This document shows positions 49,497 through 57,306 of a stretch of 64,000 nt of DNA, piece by piece; positions within the stretch are counted from its first letter, which is position 1, and each line of letters opens with the position of its first letter. A program made the position numbers and the translations under genes. Where the stretch lies: contig NZ_DAOKZA010000001.1 of NCBI RefSeq assembly GCF_035325925.1, positions 154,276 through 218,275 on the forward strand, written 5' to 3'. Origin of the DNA: Calidifontimicrobium sp035325925. GTDB lineage: Bacteria > Pseudomonadota > Gammaproteobacteria > Burkholderiales > Burkholderiaceae_C. The notes under the pieces were generated by a model. It made no database searches, was not told where the DNA came from, and saw only the letters and a list, made by a program, of their open reading frames with translations.

Positions 49497-51200
49497 ATGA
49501 CGAACCGACTCGCCGGGCACGCGCTGGTCGAGGCGCTGATCGCGCAGGGTGTCGACACGGCCTTCGGGGTGCCTGGCGAGAGCTACCTCGCGGTGCTCGA
49601 CGGCTTCCACGAGCACCGCGACCGCATCCGCTTCGTCGCCTGCCGCCACGAGGGCGGGGCGTCGTTCATGGCCGAGGCGCAGGGCAAGCTCGCCGGCCGG
49701 CCCGGCGTGTGCTTCGTCACCCGCGGGCCCGGCGCGACGAACGCGGCGATCGGCGTGCACACCGCGTTCCAGGACTCGACGCCGATGGTCGTCTTCGTCG
49801 GCCAGGTCGCGTCGGACCAGCGCGACCGCGAGGCGTTCCAGGAACTCGACTACCGGCAGATGTTCGGCCCGGGCACGCTGGGGCTGGCGAAGTGGGCCGC
49901 CGAGGTGCAGCACGCCGACCGTCTGCCCGAGTACGTGTCGCACGCCTTCCACACCGCGATGCAGGGGCGCCCCGGCCCGGTCGTGCTCGCGCTGCCCGAG
50001 GACATGCTCTGCGCGCCGACGGCGGCGCCGGTGCTGCCGCGCGTCGATCCGGCGCTGGCCTGGCCGGCGCCGGGCGCGTTGCGCGAACTGCGACAGCGGC
50101 TGCTGGCTGCCGAGCGCCCGCTGATGATCGTCGGCGGCAGCGGCTGGAGCGCCGAGTCGGCAGAAGCACTGCAGCGCTTCGCCGAGAACTGGCAGTTGCC
50201 GGTGGGCTGCGGCTTTCGCTTCCAGGACACGTTCGACAACCGGCACCCGCTGTACGCCGGCGACGTCGGCATCGGCATCGCGCCGGCGCTGGCGCAGCGC
50301 GTGCGCGACGCCGACCTCGTGCTCGCGGTGGGCGTGCGCTTGGGCGAGATGACCACCGGCGGCTACACGCTGCTCGAGGCGCCGCGGCCGCGGCAGGCGC
50401 TGGTGCACCTGCATCCCGGCGCCGAGGAGCTGGGCCGCGTCTACGCGGCCGACCTGCTGCTGCATGGCTCGCTGGCAGCCGCCGGCAAGGCGCTGGAGAC
50501 CGTCGCCGCGCCGCCCGCGCTGCGCTGGCGCGCGTGGACCGAGGCCGCGGGTGCCGACTTCGCCCGCAACCGCGAGCATGTGCCGGTCGAGCCGCTGGAC
50601 ATGGCGGCGGTGGTGAAGACCGTCGAGCGCCTGGCCCCGGCCGACACCGTCTACACCAACGGCGCCGGCAACTTCAGCGGCTGGCTGCACCGTTTCCTGC
50701 GCTACCCCGGGCTGCAGCACCACGGCCGCACGCAACTCGCGCCGACCTCGGGCGCGATGGGCTACGGCCTGCCGGCCGCGGTGGCCGCGAGCCTGCTGCA
50801 GCCGCAGCGCACCGTGGTCAACGTGGCCGGTGACGGCGACTTCCTGATGACCGGCCAGGAACTGGCCACCGCGGCGGCTCACGGTGCGCGGCGGCTGGTC
50901 AGCATCGTCGTCGACAACGGTTGCTACGGCACGATCCGCATGCACCAGGAGCGCGAGTTCCCGGGGCGTGTCAGCGGCAGCGCGCTCTCCAACCCCGACT
51001 TCGTCGCGCTGGCGCGTGCCTACGGCTGGCGCGCCGCCCGGATCGAGCACACCGCCGGGTTCGAGCCGGCGTTCGCCGACGCGCTGGCCAGCGGCCTGCC
51101 GACGCTGCTGCACCTCGTGCTCGACGCCGAGGTCATCACCTCGCGCACGACGCTCGGCGCGATCCGCGGCGCGGCGCTGGCGCGCCAGGCCCCGGCCTGA
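49497..51200 (+). CDS. Thiamine-diphosphate-dependent enzyme (acetolactate synthase-like)
   Basis: 567 residues. Pyr domain with catalytic glutamate in FGVPGESYLAVLDG, VTRGPGATNAAIGVHTA, central domain with VGVRLGEMTTGGYTL and the PP domain with GDGDFLMTGQELATAAAHG...VDNGCYG (GDG-x-N ThDP motif). Not an anabolic IlvB: there is no small-subunit gene and the context is catabolic. Decarboxylation or carboligation of a 2-oxo acid is possible. GGAGG precedes ATG 49497. A CATAAT hexamer lies at 49465-49470. Confidence 0.85.
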   Translation: MTNRLAGHALVEALIAQGVDTAFGVPGESYLAVLDGFHEHRDRIRFVACRHEGGASFMAEAQGKLAGRPGVCFVTRGPGATNAAIGVHTAFQDSTPMVVFVGQVASDQRDREAFQELDYRQMFGPGTLGLAKWAAEVQHADRLPEYVSHAFHTAMQGRPGPVVLALPEDMLCAPTAAPVLPRVDPALAWPAPGALRELRQRLLAAERPLMIVGGSGWSAESAEALQRFAENWQLPVGCGFRFQDTFDNRHPLYAGDVGIGIAPALAQRVRDADLVLAVGVRLGEMTTGGYTLLEAPRPRQALVHLHPGAEELGRVYAADLLLHGSLAAAGKALETVAAPPALRWRAWTEAAGADFARNREHVPVEPLDMAAVVKTVERLAPADTVYTNGAGNFSGWLHRFLRYPGLQHHGRTQLAPTSGAMGYGLPAAVAASLLQPQRTVVNVAGDGDFLMTGQELATAAAHGARRLVSIVVDNGCYGTIRMHQEREFPGRVSGSALSNPDFVALARAYGWRAARIEHTAGFEPAFADALASGLPTLLHLVLDAEVITSRTTLGAIRGAALARQAPA

Positions 51201-51261
51201 CGGTGGCACCGGCCGCGTTGCATACTTGCCGAATGGCCTCCCCGACCCTCGCGACCTGCCG

Positions 51262-51759
51262 ATGACCCACGAGCCGTCCGTCGTGACCTGCGACCTGTGC
51301 GATGCGCACAAGGGCGATGCCAGCGACGCCTTGCGCGTGCTGCCGCCGGTGTTCCGCGACTTCGGCGGCGTCGATGCGTTCGCCGGCCCGGTGTCGACGG
51401 TGCGCTGCTTCGAGGACAACTCGCTGGTCAAGGCCGCGCTCGACGAGCCCGGCGACGGGCGCGTGCTGGTGGTCGCCGGCGGCGGTTCGCTGCGACGCTC
51501 GCTGGTCGGCGGCAACCTCGCCTCGGCGGCGGCGCGCAACGGCTGGGCCGGCATCGTCGTCGACGGCTGCGTGCGCGACGTCGACGAGCTGGCGCAGTGC
51601 ACGGTGGGCATCCGCGCGCTGGCGCCGATGCCGATGCCCACCGAGCGGCGCGGCGAGGGCCAGCGCGACGTGCCGGTGCAGGTGCAAGGCGTGTGGGTGC
51701 GCCCCGGCGAGCGGCTGGTCGCCGACGCCGACGGCATCGTCGTGCTCGCCGGCGGCTGA
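51262..51759 (+). CDS. RraA-like protein / 4-hydroxy-4-methyl-2-oxoglutarate aldolase family
   Basis: 165 residues. Family signatures include VVAGGGSLRRSLVGGNLASAAARNGW followed by GIVVDGCVRDVDEL (metal-binding Asp) and GEGQRDVPVQVQGVWVRPGERLVADADGIVVL. This fold serves both as a class II pyruvate aldolase and as the RNase E regulator RraA. Its place after a ThDP enzyme in a block with two DHDPS-like proteins leaves the aldolase role open, but RraA cannot be excluded. Confidence 0.8.
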   Translation: MTHEPSVVTCDLCDAHKGDASDALRVLPPVFRDFGGVDAFAGPVSTVRCFEDNSLVKAALDEPGDGRVLVVAGGGSLRRSLVGGNLASAAARNGWAGIVVDGCVRDVDELAQCTVGIRALAPMPMPTERRGEGQRDVPVQVQGVWVRPGERLVADADGIVVLAGG

Positions 51760-51771
51760 GGGCACCCCGGC

Positions 51772-52287
51772 ATGGCCGACGCCGGCTGGACCGTGGTGCC
51801 GTCGACGCCCGAGCAGATCGACGCGGTCGCGCGGCACTGCCGCAAGCTCGTCACGCAGCGCGCGCTGCTCGCCGCCGGCGTCGCCGCGGTGCCGATCCCG
51901 GGGCTCGACTGGGTCACCGACGTCGGCGTGCTGGTCAGGCTGATCCCGCGCATCAACCACGCGTTCGGGCTGACGCCGCAGCAGATCGAGCGGCTGGCGC
52001 CCGAGCGCCGCGTCGTCGTCTACAAGGCGATCTCGGCCGGCGGCGCGCTGCTGGTCGGGCGGCTGGTCACGCGCGAGGTGGTGCTGCAGGTGCTGCGTGT
52101 GGTCGGCGTGCGGCTGACCGCGCAGCAGGCCGCGAAGTTCGTGCCGCTGGCCGGCCAGGCGGTGTCGGCGGCGCTGACCTTCTCTGCGCTGAAGTACGTG
52201 TGCGAGCAGCACATCCGCCAGTGCGCCGAGGTCGCGCGGCAACTGCAGCTGCCGGCGCCGCAGTTCGCGGTCGAGCGCGTCGACTGA
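51772..52287 (+). CDS. Small DUF697-like membrane-associated protein
   Basis: 171 residues. A hydrophobic pair of segments (LLAAGVAAVPIPGLDWVTDVGVLV, then GALLVGRLV, VLRVVGVRLTAQQAAKFVPLAGQAVSAALTFSAL) resembles the DUF697 region of YcjF-like proteins, with VPIPGLDWVTDVGV and KFVPLAGQAVS as the repeated motif. No signal peptide is evident. It lies 12 bases after the RraA-like gene and ahead of tRNA-Pro. Function unknown; family call tentative. Confidence 0.6.
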   Translation: MADAGWTVVPSTPEQIDAVARHCRKLVTQRALLAAGVAAVPIPGLDWVTDVGVLVRLIPRINHAFGLTPQQIERLAPERRVVVYKAISAGGALLVGRLVTREVVLQVLRVVGVRLTAQQAAKFVPLAGQAVSAALTFSALKYVCEQHIRQCAEVARQLQLPAPQFAVERVD

Positions 52288-52314
52288 ACTCGCCTGCGGT
52301 GCGGACGCGCTGGC

Positions 52315-52320
52315 TACAAT
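52315..52320 (+). promoter_or_regulatory. -10 element TACAAT of the tRNA-Pro gene
   Basis: TACAAT ends 10 bases before the mature tRNA start, the usual position for a tRNA promoter. No convincing -35 hexamer was seen. Confidence 0.5.
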
Positions 52321-52330
52321 GCCCGCACAT

Positions 52331-52407
52331 CGGGGTGTAGCGCAGCCTGGTAGCGCAACTGCTTTGGGAGCAGTGGGTCGGATGTTCGAATCATCTCACC
52401 CCGACCA
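52331..52407 (+). tRNA. tRNA-Pro (anticodon UGG)
   Basis: 77 bases including encoded CCA. Acceptor arms CGGGGTG and CACCCCG pair; the D arm GCGCAGCCTGGTAGCGC, anticodon stem ACTGC/GCAGT with loop TTTGGGA giving anticodon TGG, and T loop TTCGAAT are all canonical. Confidence 0.96.
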
Positions 52408-52459
52408 ACGTGGCCCCGCTTGGCGCGGGCCGGGGCGATGGCGACGTGGCGATCCGACG

Positions 52460-52828
52460 ATGAACGACGCAGCGGGTGAGTTGAGCGAGCTCGAGGGGCT
52501 GTTCGAGAAGGTGTCGGGCTACTTCGCGCTGCTGTCCGAGCCGATGAGGCTGAAGATCCTGCACGTGCTGTGCAACACCGAGCGCAGTGTCGGCGAGATC
52601 GTCGAGGCGCTCGGGGCCACGCAGGCCAACGTGTCGCGCCACCTGAACCTGATGCACCGCGCCGGGGTGCTGTCGCGTCGCAAGGACGGCAATCTCGTCT
52701 ACTACACCGTGTGCGACGACGAGGCCGTGCAGCTGTGCCGCACCGTGTCGGTGAACATGGCCAGCGCCGCGCCCGAGCCGGCCGTCCGGCGGGCCAGCGC
52801 GCGCCGCTTCATGCCCAAGTCCGCCTGA
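52460..52828 (+). CDS. soxR: ArsR-family transcriptional regulator of the sox cluster
   Basis: 122 residues with winged-helix SmtB/ArsR features: PMRLKILHVLCNTERSVGEIVEAL, ATQANVSRHLNLMHRAGVLSRRKDG and YYTVCDDEA. Cysteines are at 38, 85 and 93; C38 and C93 lie where redox/persulfide sensors of the SqrR/BigR type have theirs, so reactive-sulfur sensing is possible. It is directly upstream of soxC, with strong inverted repeats between. It is not the unrelated MerR-type SoxR of enterics. Confidence 0.8.
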   Translation: MNDAAGELSELEGLFEKVSGYFALLSEPMRLKILHVLCNTERSVGEIVEALGATQANVSRHLNLMHRAGVLSRRKDGNLVYYTVCDDEAVQLCRTVSVNMASAAPEPAVRRASARRFMPKSA

Positions 52829-52847
52829 CGACAGGCTGACGTCCGAC

Positions 52848-52867
52848 GACCCGGGTTATCCCGGGTC
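52848..52867. repeat. Inverted repeat after the ArsR-type gene
   Basis: Perfect 8-bp arms GACCCGGG and CCCGGGTC with spacer TTAT, just after the regulator gene. No T-tract follows, so either a stem-loop at the 3' end of the regulator message or a second regulator site. Confidence 0.55.
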
Positions 52868-52880
52868 AATTCCGGGCTAC

Positions 52881-52902
52881 TATATGCGTTAATACGCATA
52901 TA
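52881..52902. promoter_or_regulatory. ArsR-type operator upstream of soxC
   Basis: A perfect inverted repeat with 9-bp arms TATATGCGT and ACGCATATA separated by TAAT, 23 bases before soxC. An AT-rich dyad of this kind is typical of ArsR/SmtB operators and is the most AT-rich stretch nearby. The adjacent regulator is its likely ligand; reporter or footprint data would be needed to prove it. Confidence 0.7.
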
Positions 52903-52924
52903 CGGAAACACAACGAGACCATCC

Positions 52925-54277
52925 ATGAGAGGTGCCCCCCCGATGCCCGGCCGCCTGCGCAAGGCGCCGGAGAACTTCGTCAGCCGCGACCTCAAGCTCG
53001 AGGTCGACCGGCACGGGCTCGACGCCGACCGTCGCGGCTTCCTGCGCCGCAGCTTCGCCGCCGCAGCCGCGTCGATGGCCGGCGCCGGCGCGGCGCTGGC
53101 GCAGCCCAGGGGCGAGGAGGCGATCCTCACGCTGCCCGAGCACACCACCGGGCTGGGGCAGCCGGTGGCCGCGCGCGGCTACGGCGTACCGTCGAAGTAC
53201 GAGTCGGGCCTGCAGCGCCGCGAGAGCCCGGGACTGACGCGCGTGAGCCAGGCCAGCGTCTCGTTCTGCCCGCTGCAGGGGCTGTTCGGCATCATCACGC
53301 CCAGCGGGCTGCACTTCGAGCGCCACCACCAGGGCTGGTGGGACATCGACCCGACCAAGCACCGGCTGATGATCAACGGTCTGGTCAAGGCGCCGCTGGT
53401 GTTCACGGTCGACGAGATCATGCGGCTGTCGCCGGTGTCGCGCATCCACTTCATCGAGTGCGGCGCGAACACCGCGATGGAGTGGGGCAACGTCGCGGTG
53501 CCGACGGTGCAGTACACGCACGGCATGATCAGCTGCAGCGAGTTCACGGGCGTGCCGCTGCGCGACCTGCTCGACATGGCCGGCGCCGACTACAGGAAGG
53601 GGCGCTACGTGCTGGCCGAGGGCGCCGACGGCTCGTCGATGACGCGCACGATCCCGATGGAGCTCGTCGAGTCGGGCGAGGTGCTGGTGGCCTACGGCCA
53701 GAACGGCGAGATGCTGCGCCCCGAGAACGGCTACCCGCTGCGCCTGGTCGTGCCCGGCGTGCAGGGCGTGAGCTGGGTGAAGTACCTGCGCCGCATCGAG
53801 GTGGGCGACCAGCGCTGGGCGACCAAGGACGAGACGATGCACTACGTCGACCTGATGCCCGACGGGCTGCACCGCCAGTACTCTGGCATCCAGGAGTGCA
53901 AGTCGGTGATCACCAGCCCGTCGGGCGGGCAGATCCTGCTCGACAAGGGCTTCCACAACGTCACCGGGCTGGCCTGGTCGGGGCGCGGCCGGATCCAGCG
54001 CGTCGACGTGTCGGTCGACGGCGGGCGCAACTGGCGCACCGCGCGCATCGACGGCCCGGTGCACCACAAGGCGCTGACGCGCTTCAACATCGACTGGGTG
54101 TGGGACGGCAAGCCGGCGGTCCTGCAGTCTCGCGCGATCGACGACACCGGCTACGTGCAGCCGAACTACAAGCAGCTGCGTGCGGTGCGCGGCACGCGGT
54201 CGATCTATCACAACAACGCGATCCAGTCGTGGCTGGTGTCGGAGTCGGGCGAGGTGAGCAATGTCCAGGTTTCTTGA
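52925..54277 (+). CDS. soxC: Sulfane dehydrogenase molybdopterin subunit SoxC
   Basis: 450 residues. A Tat signal (RRGFLRRSF around R36-R37) ends in AGAGAALAQ, so the protein is exported folded to the periplasm. The molybdenum-ligating cysteine is C179 in RIHFIECGANTAMEW; C115 and the C-terminal dimer domain (VDVSVDGGRNWRTARI) are typical of the sulfite-oxidase family. With SoxD it removes electrons from SoxY-bound sulfane sulfur. The last 17 bases overlap soxD. Confidence 0.94.
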   Translation: MRGAPPMPGRLRKAPENFVSRDLKLEVDRHGLDADRRGFLRRSFAAAAASMAGAGAALAQPRGEEAILTLPEHTTGLGQPVAARGYGVPSKYESGLQRRESPGLTRVSQASVSFCPLQGLFGIITPSGLHFERHHQGWWDIDPTKHRLMINGLVKAPLVFTVDEIMRLSPVSRIHFIECGANTAMEWGNVAVPTVQYTHGMISCSEFTGVPLRDLLDMAGADYRKGRYVLAEGADGSSMTRTIPMELVESGEVLVAYGQNGEMLRPENGYPLRLVVPGVQGVSWVKYLRRIEVGDQRWATKDETMHYVDLMPDGLHRQYSGIQECKSVITSPSGGQILLDKGFHNVTGLAWSGRGRIQRVDVSVDGGRNWRTARIDGPVHHKALTRFNIDWVWDGKPAVLQSRAIDDTGYVQPNYKQLRAVRGTRSIYHNNAIQSWLVSESGEVSNVQVS

Positions 54278-55325
54278 GGCGCTGCTGATCGGCGCGCTCG
54301 CCGCCGCGTGCGGCGCCGCGTGGGCGCAGAAGCTGCCGCCGGGGCTCGGGCGCGTGGCCACGCCCGACGAGGTCCGCGCCTGGGACATCGACGTGCGCCC
54401 CGACTTCACCGGCCTGCCCAAGGGGGCGGGCTCGGTCGACAAGGGCATGCAGGTGTGGGAGGGCAAGTGCGCCTCGTGCCACGGCGTGTTCGGCGAGTCG
54501 AACGAGGTGTTCTCGCCGATCGTCGGCGGCACCACCGCCGACGACATCAAGACCGGCCGCGTCAAGGGCCTCGTCGCCGGCGAGGGGCGCACGACGCTGA
54601 TGAAGGTCAGCACGCTGTCGACGCTGTGGGACTACATCAACCGCGCGATGCCCTGGAACGCGCCGAAGAGCCTCACCGTCGAGGAGGTCTACGCGGTCAC
54701 CGCGTACATCCTGCACCTGGGCGACATCGTGCCGGCCGACTTCGTGCTGTCGGACCGCAACGTGCGCGAGGTGCAGGCCCGCCTGCCCAACCGCGACGGC
54801 AAGACGACCCGGCACGGCCTGTGGCTGCCGGGCGACAAGCCCGACGTGCGCGCCGTCGCGTGCATGAAGGACTGCGCGGTCGACGAGGCCAAGGTGGCTT
54901 CGTACCTGCCCGACTTCGCGCGCGACGCCCACGGCAACCTGCTCGCGCAGAACCGCCCGGTGGGGCCGGTGCGCGGCATCGACACGACGCAGCCACCCGG
55001 CGTGCGCCCGGCGGCGAGCGCCGCGGTCGCGGCGGTGACCGGCGCCGCGGCGGGCGGGGGGGCGGCCGAGTCGTCGGCGCTCGAACTGGCGAAGGCGCAG
55101 GCGTGCACCGCGTGCCACGGCGTGAACAGCAAGATCGTCGGACCCGGCTTCAACGAGATCGCCGCCAAATACCAGGGGCGAAGCGATGCCGAGGCGTACC
55201 TGGCGCAGAAGATCCGCACCGGCGGCAGCGGCGTGTGGGGGGCGGTGCCGATGCCGGCGCAGGCGCAGCTCAGCGACGGCGAGGTACAGTCGCTCGCTCG
55301 CTGGATCGCCGGTGGCGCCAAGTGA
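54261..55325 (+). CDS. soxD: Cytochrome c subunit SoxD of sulfane dehydrogenase
   Basis: 354 residues. A signal peptide (LIGALAAACGAAWA) is followed by two haem motifs: CASCH (C70, C73, H74) and CTACH (C282, C285, H286), with PMP (M331) as a likely axial ligand of the second. The A-rich linker (about 250-270) separates the halves. A diheme SoxD is the typical form. Translationally coupled to soxC. Confidence 0.92.
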   Translation: MSRFLEALLIGALAAACGAAWAQKLPPGLGRVATPDEVRAWDIDVRPDFTGLPKGAGSVDKGMQVWEGKCASCHGVFGESNEVFSPIVGGTTADDIKTGRVKGLVAGEGRTTLMKVSTLSTLWDYINRAMPWNAPKSLTVEEVYAVTAYILHLGDIVPADFVLSDRNVREVQARLPNRDGKTTRHGLWLPGDKPDVRAVACMKDCAVDEAKVASYLPDFARDAHGNLLAQNRPVGPVRGIDTTQPPGVRPAASAAVAAVTGAAAGGGAAESSALELAKAQACTACHGVNSKIVGPGFNEIAAKYQGRSDAEAYLAQKIRTGGSGVWGAVPMPAQAQLSDGEVQSLARWIAGGAK

Positions 55326-55377
55326 CGGGCGGCGCGCGCGTGTCCAGCCGGCCGGCACGCGTGGCAGGTGCACGGGC

Positions 55378-55399
55378 GCATGGGGGCGATCCCCAATGC
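55378..55399 (+). other. Stem-loop between soxD and soxY
   Basis: GCATGGGGG and CCCCAATGC arms around CGAT (one mismatch) in the 172-base soxD-soxY gap. No T-tract. It may slow exonucleases or separate the soxCD and soxYZ transcripts. Confidence 0.4.
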
Positions 55400-55497
55400 C
55401 CCCTGCAGTACGGCCGGAGGACAATGTCGTACCGGTGCAGGGCCTTACGACCCCTCGCTGGTGCCGTGACGGATTTTTTCGCGAAGGGGTTCGATAT

Positions 55498-55974
55498 ATG
55501 AGCATGAATCGACGCAAGGCGCTGAAGACCACCGGTGGCTTCGGCGTACTCGGGATGTTCGTCGCGGCCGGCGTGATCACGCCGCAAGAGGCGCGTGCGC
55601 AGCAGGCCGAGTGGAACAAGGCGGCCTTCGAGGCCAAGGACGTCAACGGCACCGTCAAGGCGCTCGGCGGCGACGCCGCGGCGGCGTCCGACAAGGTCAC
55701 CGTGACCGGCCCCGACATCGCCGAGAACGGCGCCGTCGTGCCGGTGGGCGCGACGACGACCCTGGCCAACGTGCAGATGATCGCGCTTCTGGTCGAGAAG
55801 AACCCGAACGCGCTGGCCGCGATGTTCAACCTCACCGCCGACTCGGAGCCGTTCGTCACCACGCGCGTGAAGATGGGGCAGAGCTCCGACGTCTACGCGC
55901 TGGTCAAGGCCGACGGCAAGTTCCACGTGGCCAAGAAAGAGATCAAGGTCACGCTCGGCGGCTGCGGCGGCTGA
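55498..55974 (+). CDS. soxY: Thiosulfate-oxidation carrier protein SoxY
   Basis: 158 residues. A Tat-type N-terminus (MNRRKALKTTGGFGVLGMF) and signal ending EARAQ, then the SoxY fold with the swinging-arm C-terminus GGCGG carrying C156, the residue to which sulfur intermediates attach. GAAGGGG precedes ATG 55498. It is followed by soxZ after 30 bases, its partner. Confidence 0.94.
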   Translation: MSMNRRKALKTTGGFGVLGMFVAAGVITPQEARAQQAEWNKAAFEAKDVNGTVKALGGDAAAASDKVTVTGPDIAENGAVVPVGATTTLANVQMIALLVEKNPNALAAMFNLTADSEPFVTTRVKMGQSSDVYALVKADGKFHVAKKEIKVTLGGCGG

Positions 55975-56004
55975 TCGACGACGACGGATTCGAAGGAGAG
56001 ACAG

Positions 56005-56316
56005 ATGGGAAACCCGATGCGCATTCGTGCCACCGAGAGCGGTGGCGTCGTCGACGTCAAGGTGCTGATGAGCCACATCATGGAGACCGGCCAGCGCAAG
56101 GACTCGTCGGGCAACGTGATTCCGGCGCACTTCATCTCGAACGTCGTCGCCAAGCATGGTGACAAGGTCGTGATGTCGGCCCAGTGGGGGCCGGCGGTGT
56201 CGAAGGACCCGTTCCTGAACTTCAAGTTCAAGGGCGGCAAGAAGGGCGACAAGGTCACGGTCACCTGGAACGACAACAAGGGCGACTCGCGCACCGACGA
56301 AGCGACGGTGTCCTGA
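56005..56316 (+). CDS. soxZ: SoxZ, partner of SoxY
   Basis: 103 residues with SoxZ features: VDVKVLMSHIMETGQRKDSSGN, HFISNVVAKHGDKVV, KDPFLNFKFKGGKKGDKVTVTWNDNKG. It has no signal of its own and is exported with SoxY. GGAGAG 8 bases before ATG 56005. Confidence 0.94.
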   Translation: MGNPMRIRATESGGVVDVKVLMSHIMETGQRKDSSGNVIPAHFISNVVAKHGDKVVMSAQWGPAVSKDPFLNFKFKGGKKGDKVTVTWNDNKGDSRTDEATVS

Positions 56317-56353
56317 GTCGGCGACGTCGCCCCGGCACGGGCGCGACGTCATT

Positions 56354-56384
56354 GAAGGCCTCGGCGGGGATCCCCGAGGCCTTC
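56354..56384 (+). other. Strong stem-loop between soxZ and soxA
   Basis: Perfect 11-bp arms GAAGGCCTCGG and CCGAGGCCTTC with a 9-base loop, 38 bases after soxZ. The following sequence is GCCATTT, a poor T-tract, so partial termination or message protection is likely. Confidence 0.6.
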
Positions 56385-56431
56385 GCCATTTGGGCGCGGC
56401 ACGGGGTCGGCCCTATGGGGGCCGTCACCGA

Positions 56432-56460
56432 TTGGCAGCCGGCCGCGGTGACTTTTCAAT
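56432..56460 (+). promoter_or_regulatory. Possible sigma-70 promoter for soxA
   Basis: TTGGCA (56432-56437) and TTCAAT (56455-56460), 17 bases apart, matching the -35 at 5 of 6 and the -10 at 4 of 6, in the only AT-rich part of the soxZ-soxA gap, 30 bases before soxA. Confidence 0.5.
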
Positions 56461-56489
56461 TCAATAGTCATTCATTTCTGGAGCGAGGC

Positions 56490-57281
56490 ATGAAGGGACT
56501 GCTAGCCGCAGTGGCGATGGGCATCGGCGGCGCCGCGTGGGCGCAGGGGTCGGCCGTCGACGAGATCGAGCGCTACCGGCAGATGATCGCCGACGGCAAT
56601 CCGGCCGAGCTGTACGAGATGCGCGGCGAGGAACTGTGGAAGCTCAAGGCCGGGCCGAAGAACGCCTCGCTCGAGAAGTGCGACCTCGGACTGGGCCCCG
56701 GCGTGACGAAGGGCGCCTACGCGCAGATGCCGCGCTACTTCGCCGACACCGACAAGGTGCAGGACGCCGAGTCGCGCATCCTGACCTGCATGCAGCAGCT
56801 GCAGGGCATCGACCCGAAGGAGGTCGTCAACGGGCGCTGGGGCCAGGGCAAGCGCGCCGACGTGGTCGCCATCGTCACCTGGCTGTCCGGCGAGTCCAAG
56901 GGCGTCAAGGTCAGCGTGCAGCCGCGCCACCCGAAGGAGAAGGAAGCCTTCGAGCTGGGCAAGAAGACCTTCTACTTCCAGGGCGGCCCGCACGACTTCT
57001 CGTGCGCCTCGTGCCACGGCGAGGACGGCAAGCGCATCCGCCTGCAGGACCTGCCGAACATCGCCAAGCCCGAGGGCGCGTCCAAGGGCTGGTCGTCGTG
57101 GCCCGCGTACCGCGTCAGCAGCGGCCAGATGTGGTCGATGCAGCACCGCCTCGAGGACTGCTACCGGCAGCAGCGTTTCCCCGAGCCGATCTACGCGTCG
57201 GACCTGACGATCGCGCTGTCGTACTTCATGGCCGCGCAGTCGAACGGCTACGCGATGGCGACCCCTGGCATCAAGCGCTGA
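56490..57281 (+). CDS. soxA: SoxA, monohaem subunit of the SoxAX cytochrome
   Basis: 263 residues. A signal peptide ends AAWAQ. The N-terminal haem motif of dihaem SoxA is absent: C64 and C100 remain as the likely structural disulfide. The catalytic haem is C172-x2-C175-H176 (CASCH), and C224 (DCYRQQRFPEP) is the persulfide-type axial ligand. SoxAX starts the cycle by joining thiosulfate to SoxY. The gene is followed by soxX after 25 bases. Confidence 0.93.
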   Translation: MKGLLAAVAMGIGGAAWAQGSAVDEIERYRQMIADGNPAELYEMRGEELWKLKAGPKNASLEKCDLGLGPGVTKGAYAQMPRYFADTDKVQDAESRILTCMQQLQGIDPKEVVNGRWGQGKRADVVAIVTWLSGESKGVKVSVQPRHPKEKEAFELGKKTFYFQGGPHDFSCASCHGEDGKRIRLQDLPNIAKPEGASKGWSSWPAYRVSSGQMWSMQHRLEDCYRQQRFPEPIYASDLTIALSYFMAAQSNGYAMATPGIKR

Positions 57282-57306
57282 CCGAGCACGCAGGAGACAC
57301 CGACCC

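Noticed and set aside
49497..51200. Anabolic acetolactate synthase ilvB
   Set aside because: No ilvH small subunit or ilvC follows; the gene sits in a TetR-controlled catabolic block with an RraA-like gene.
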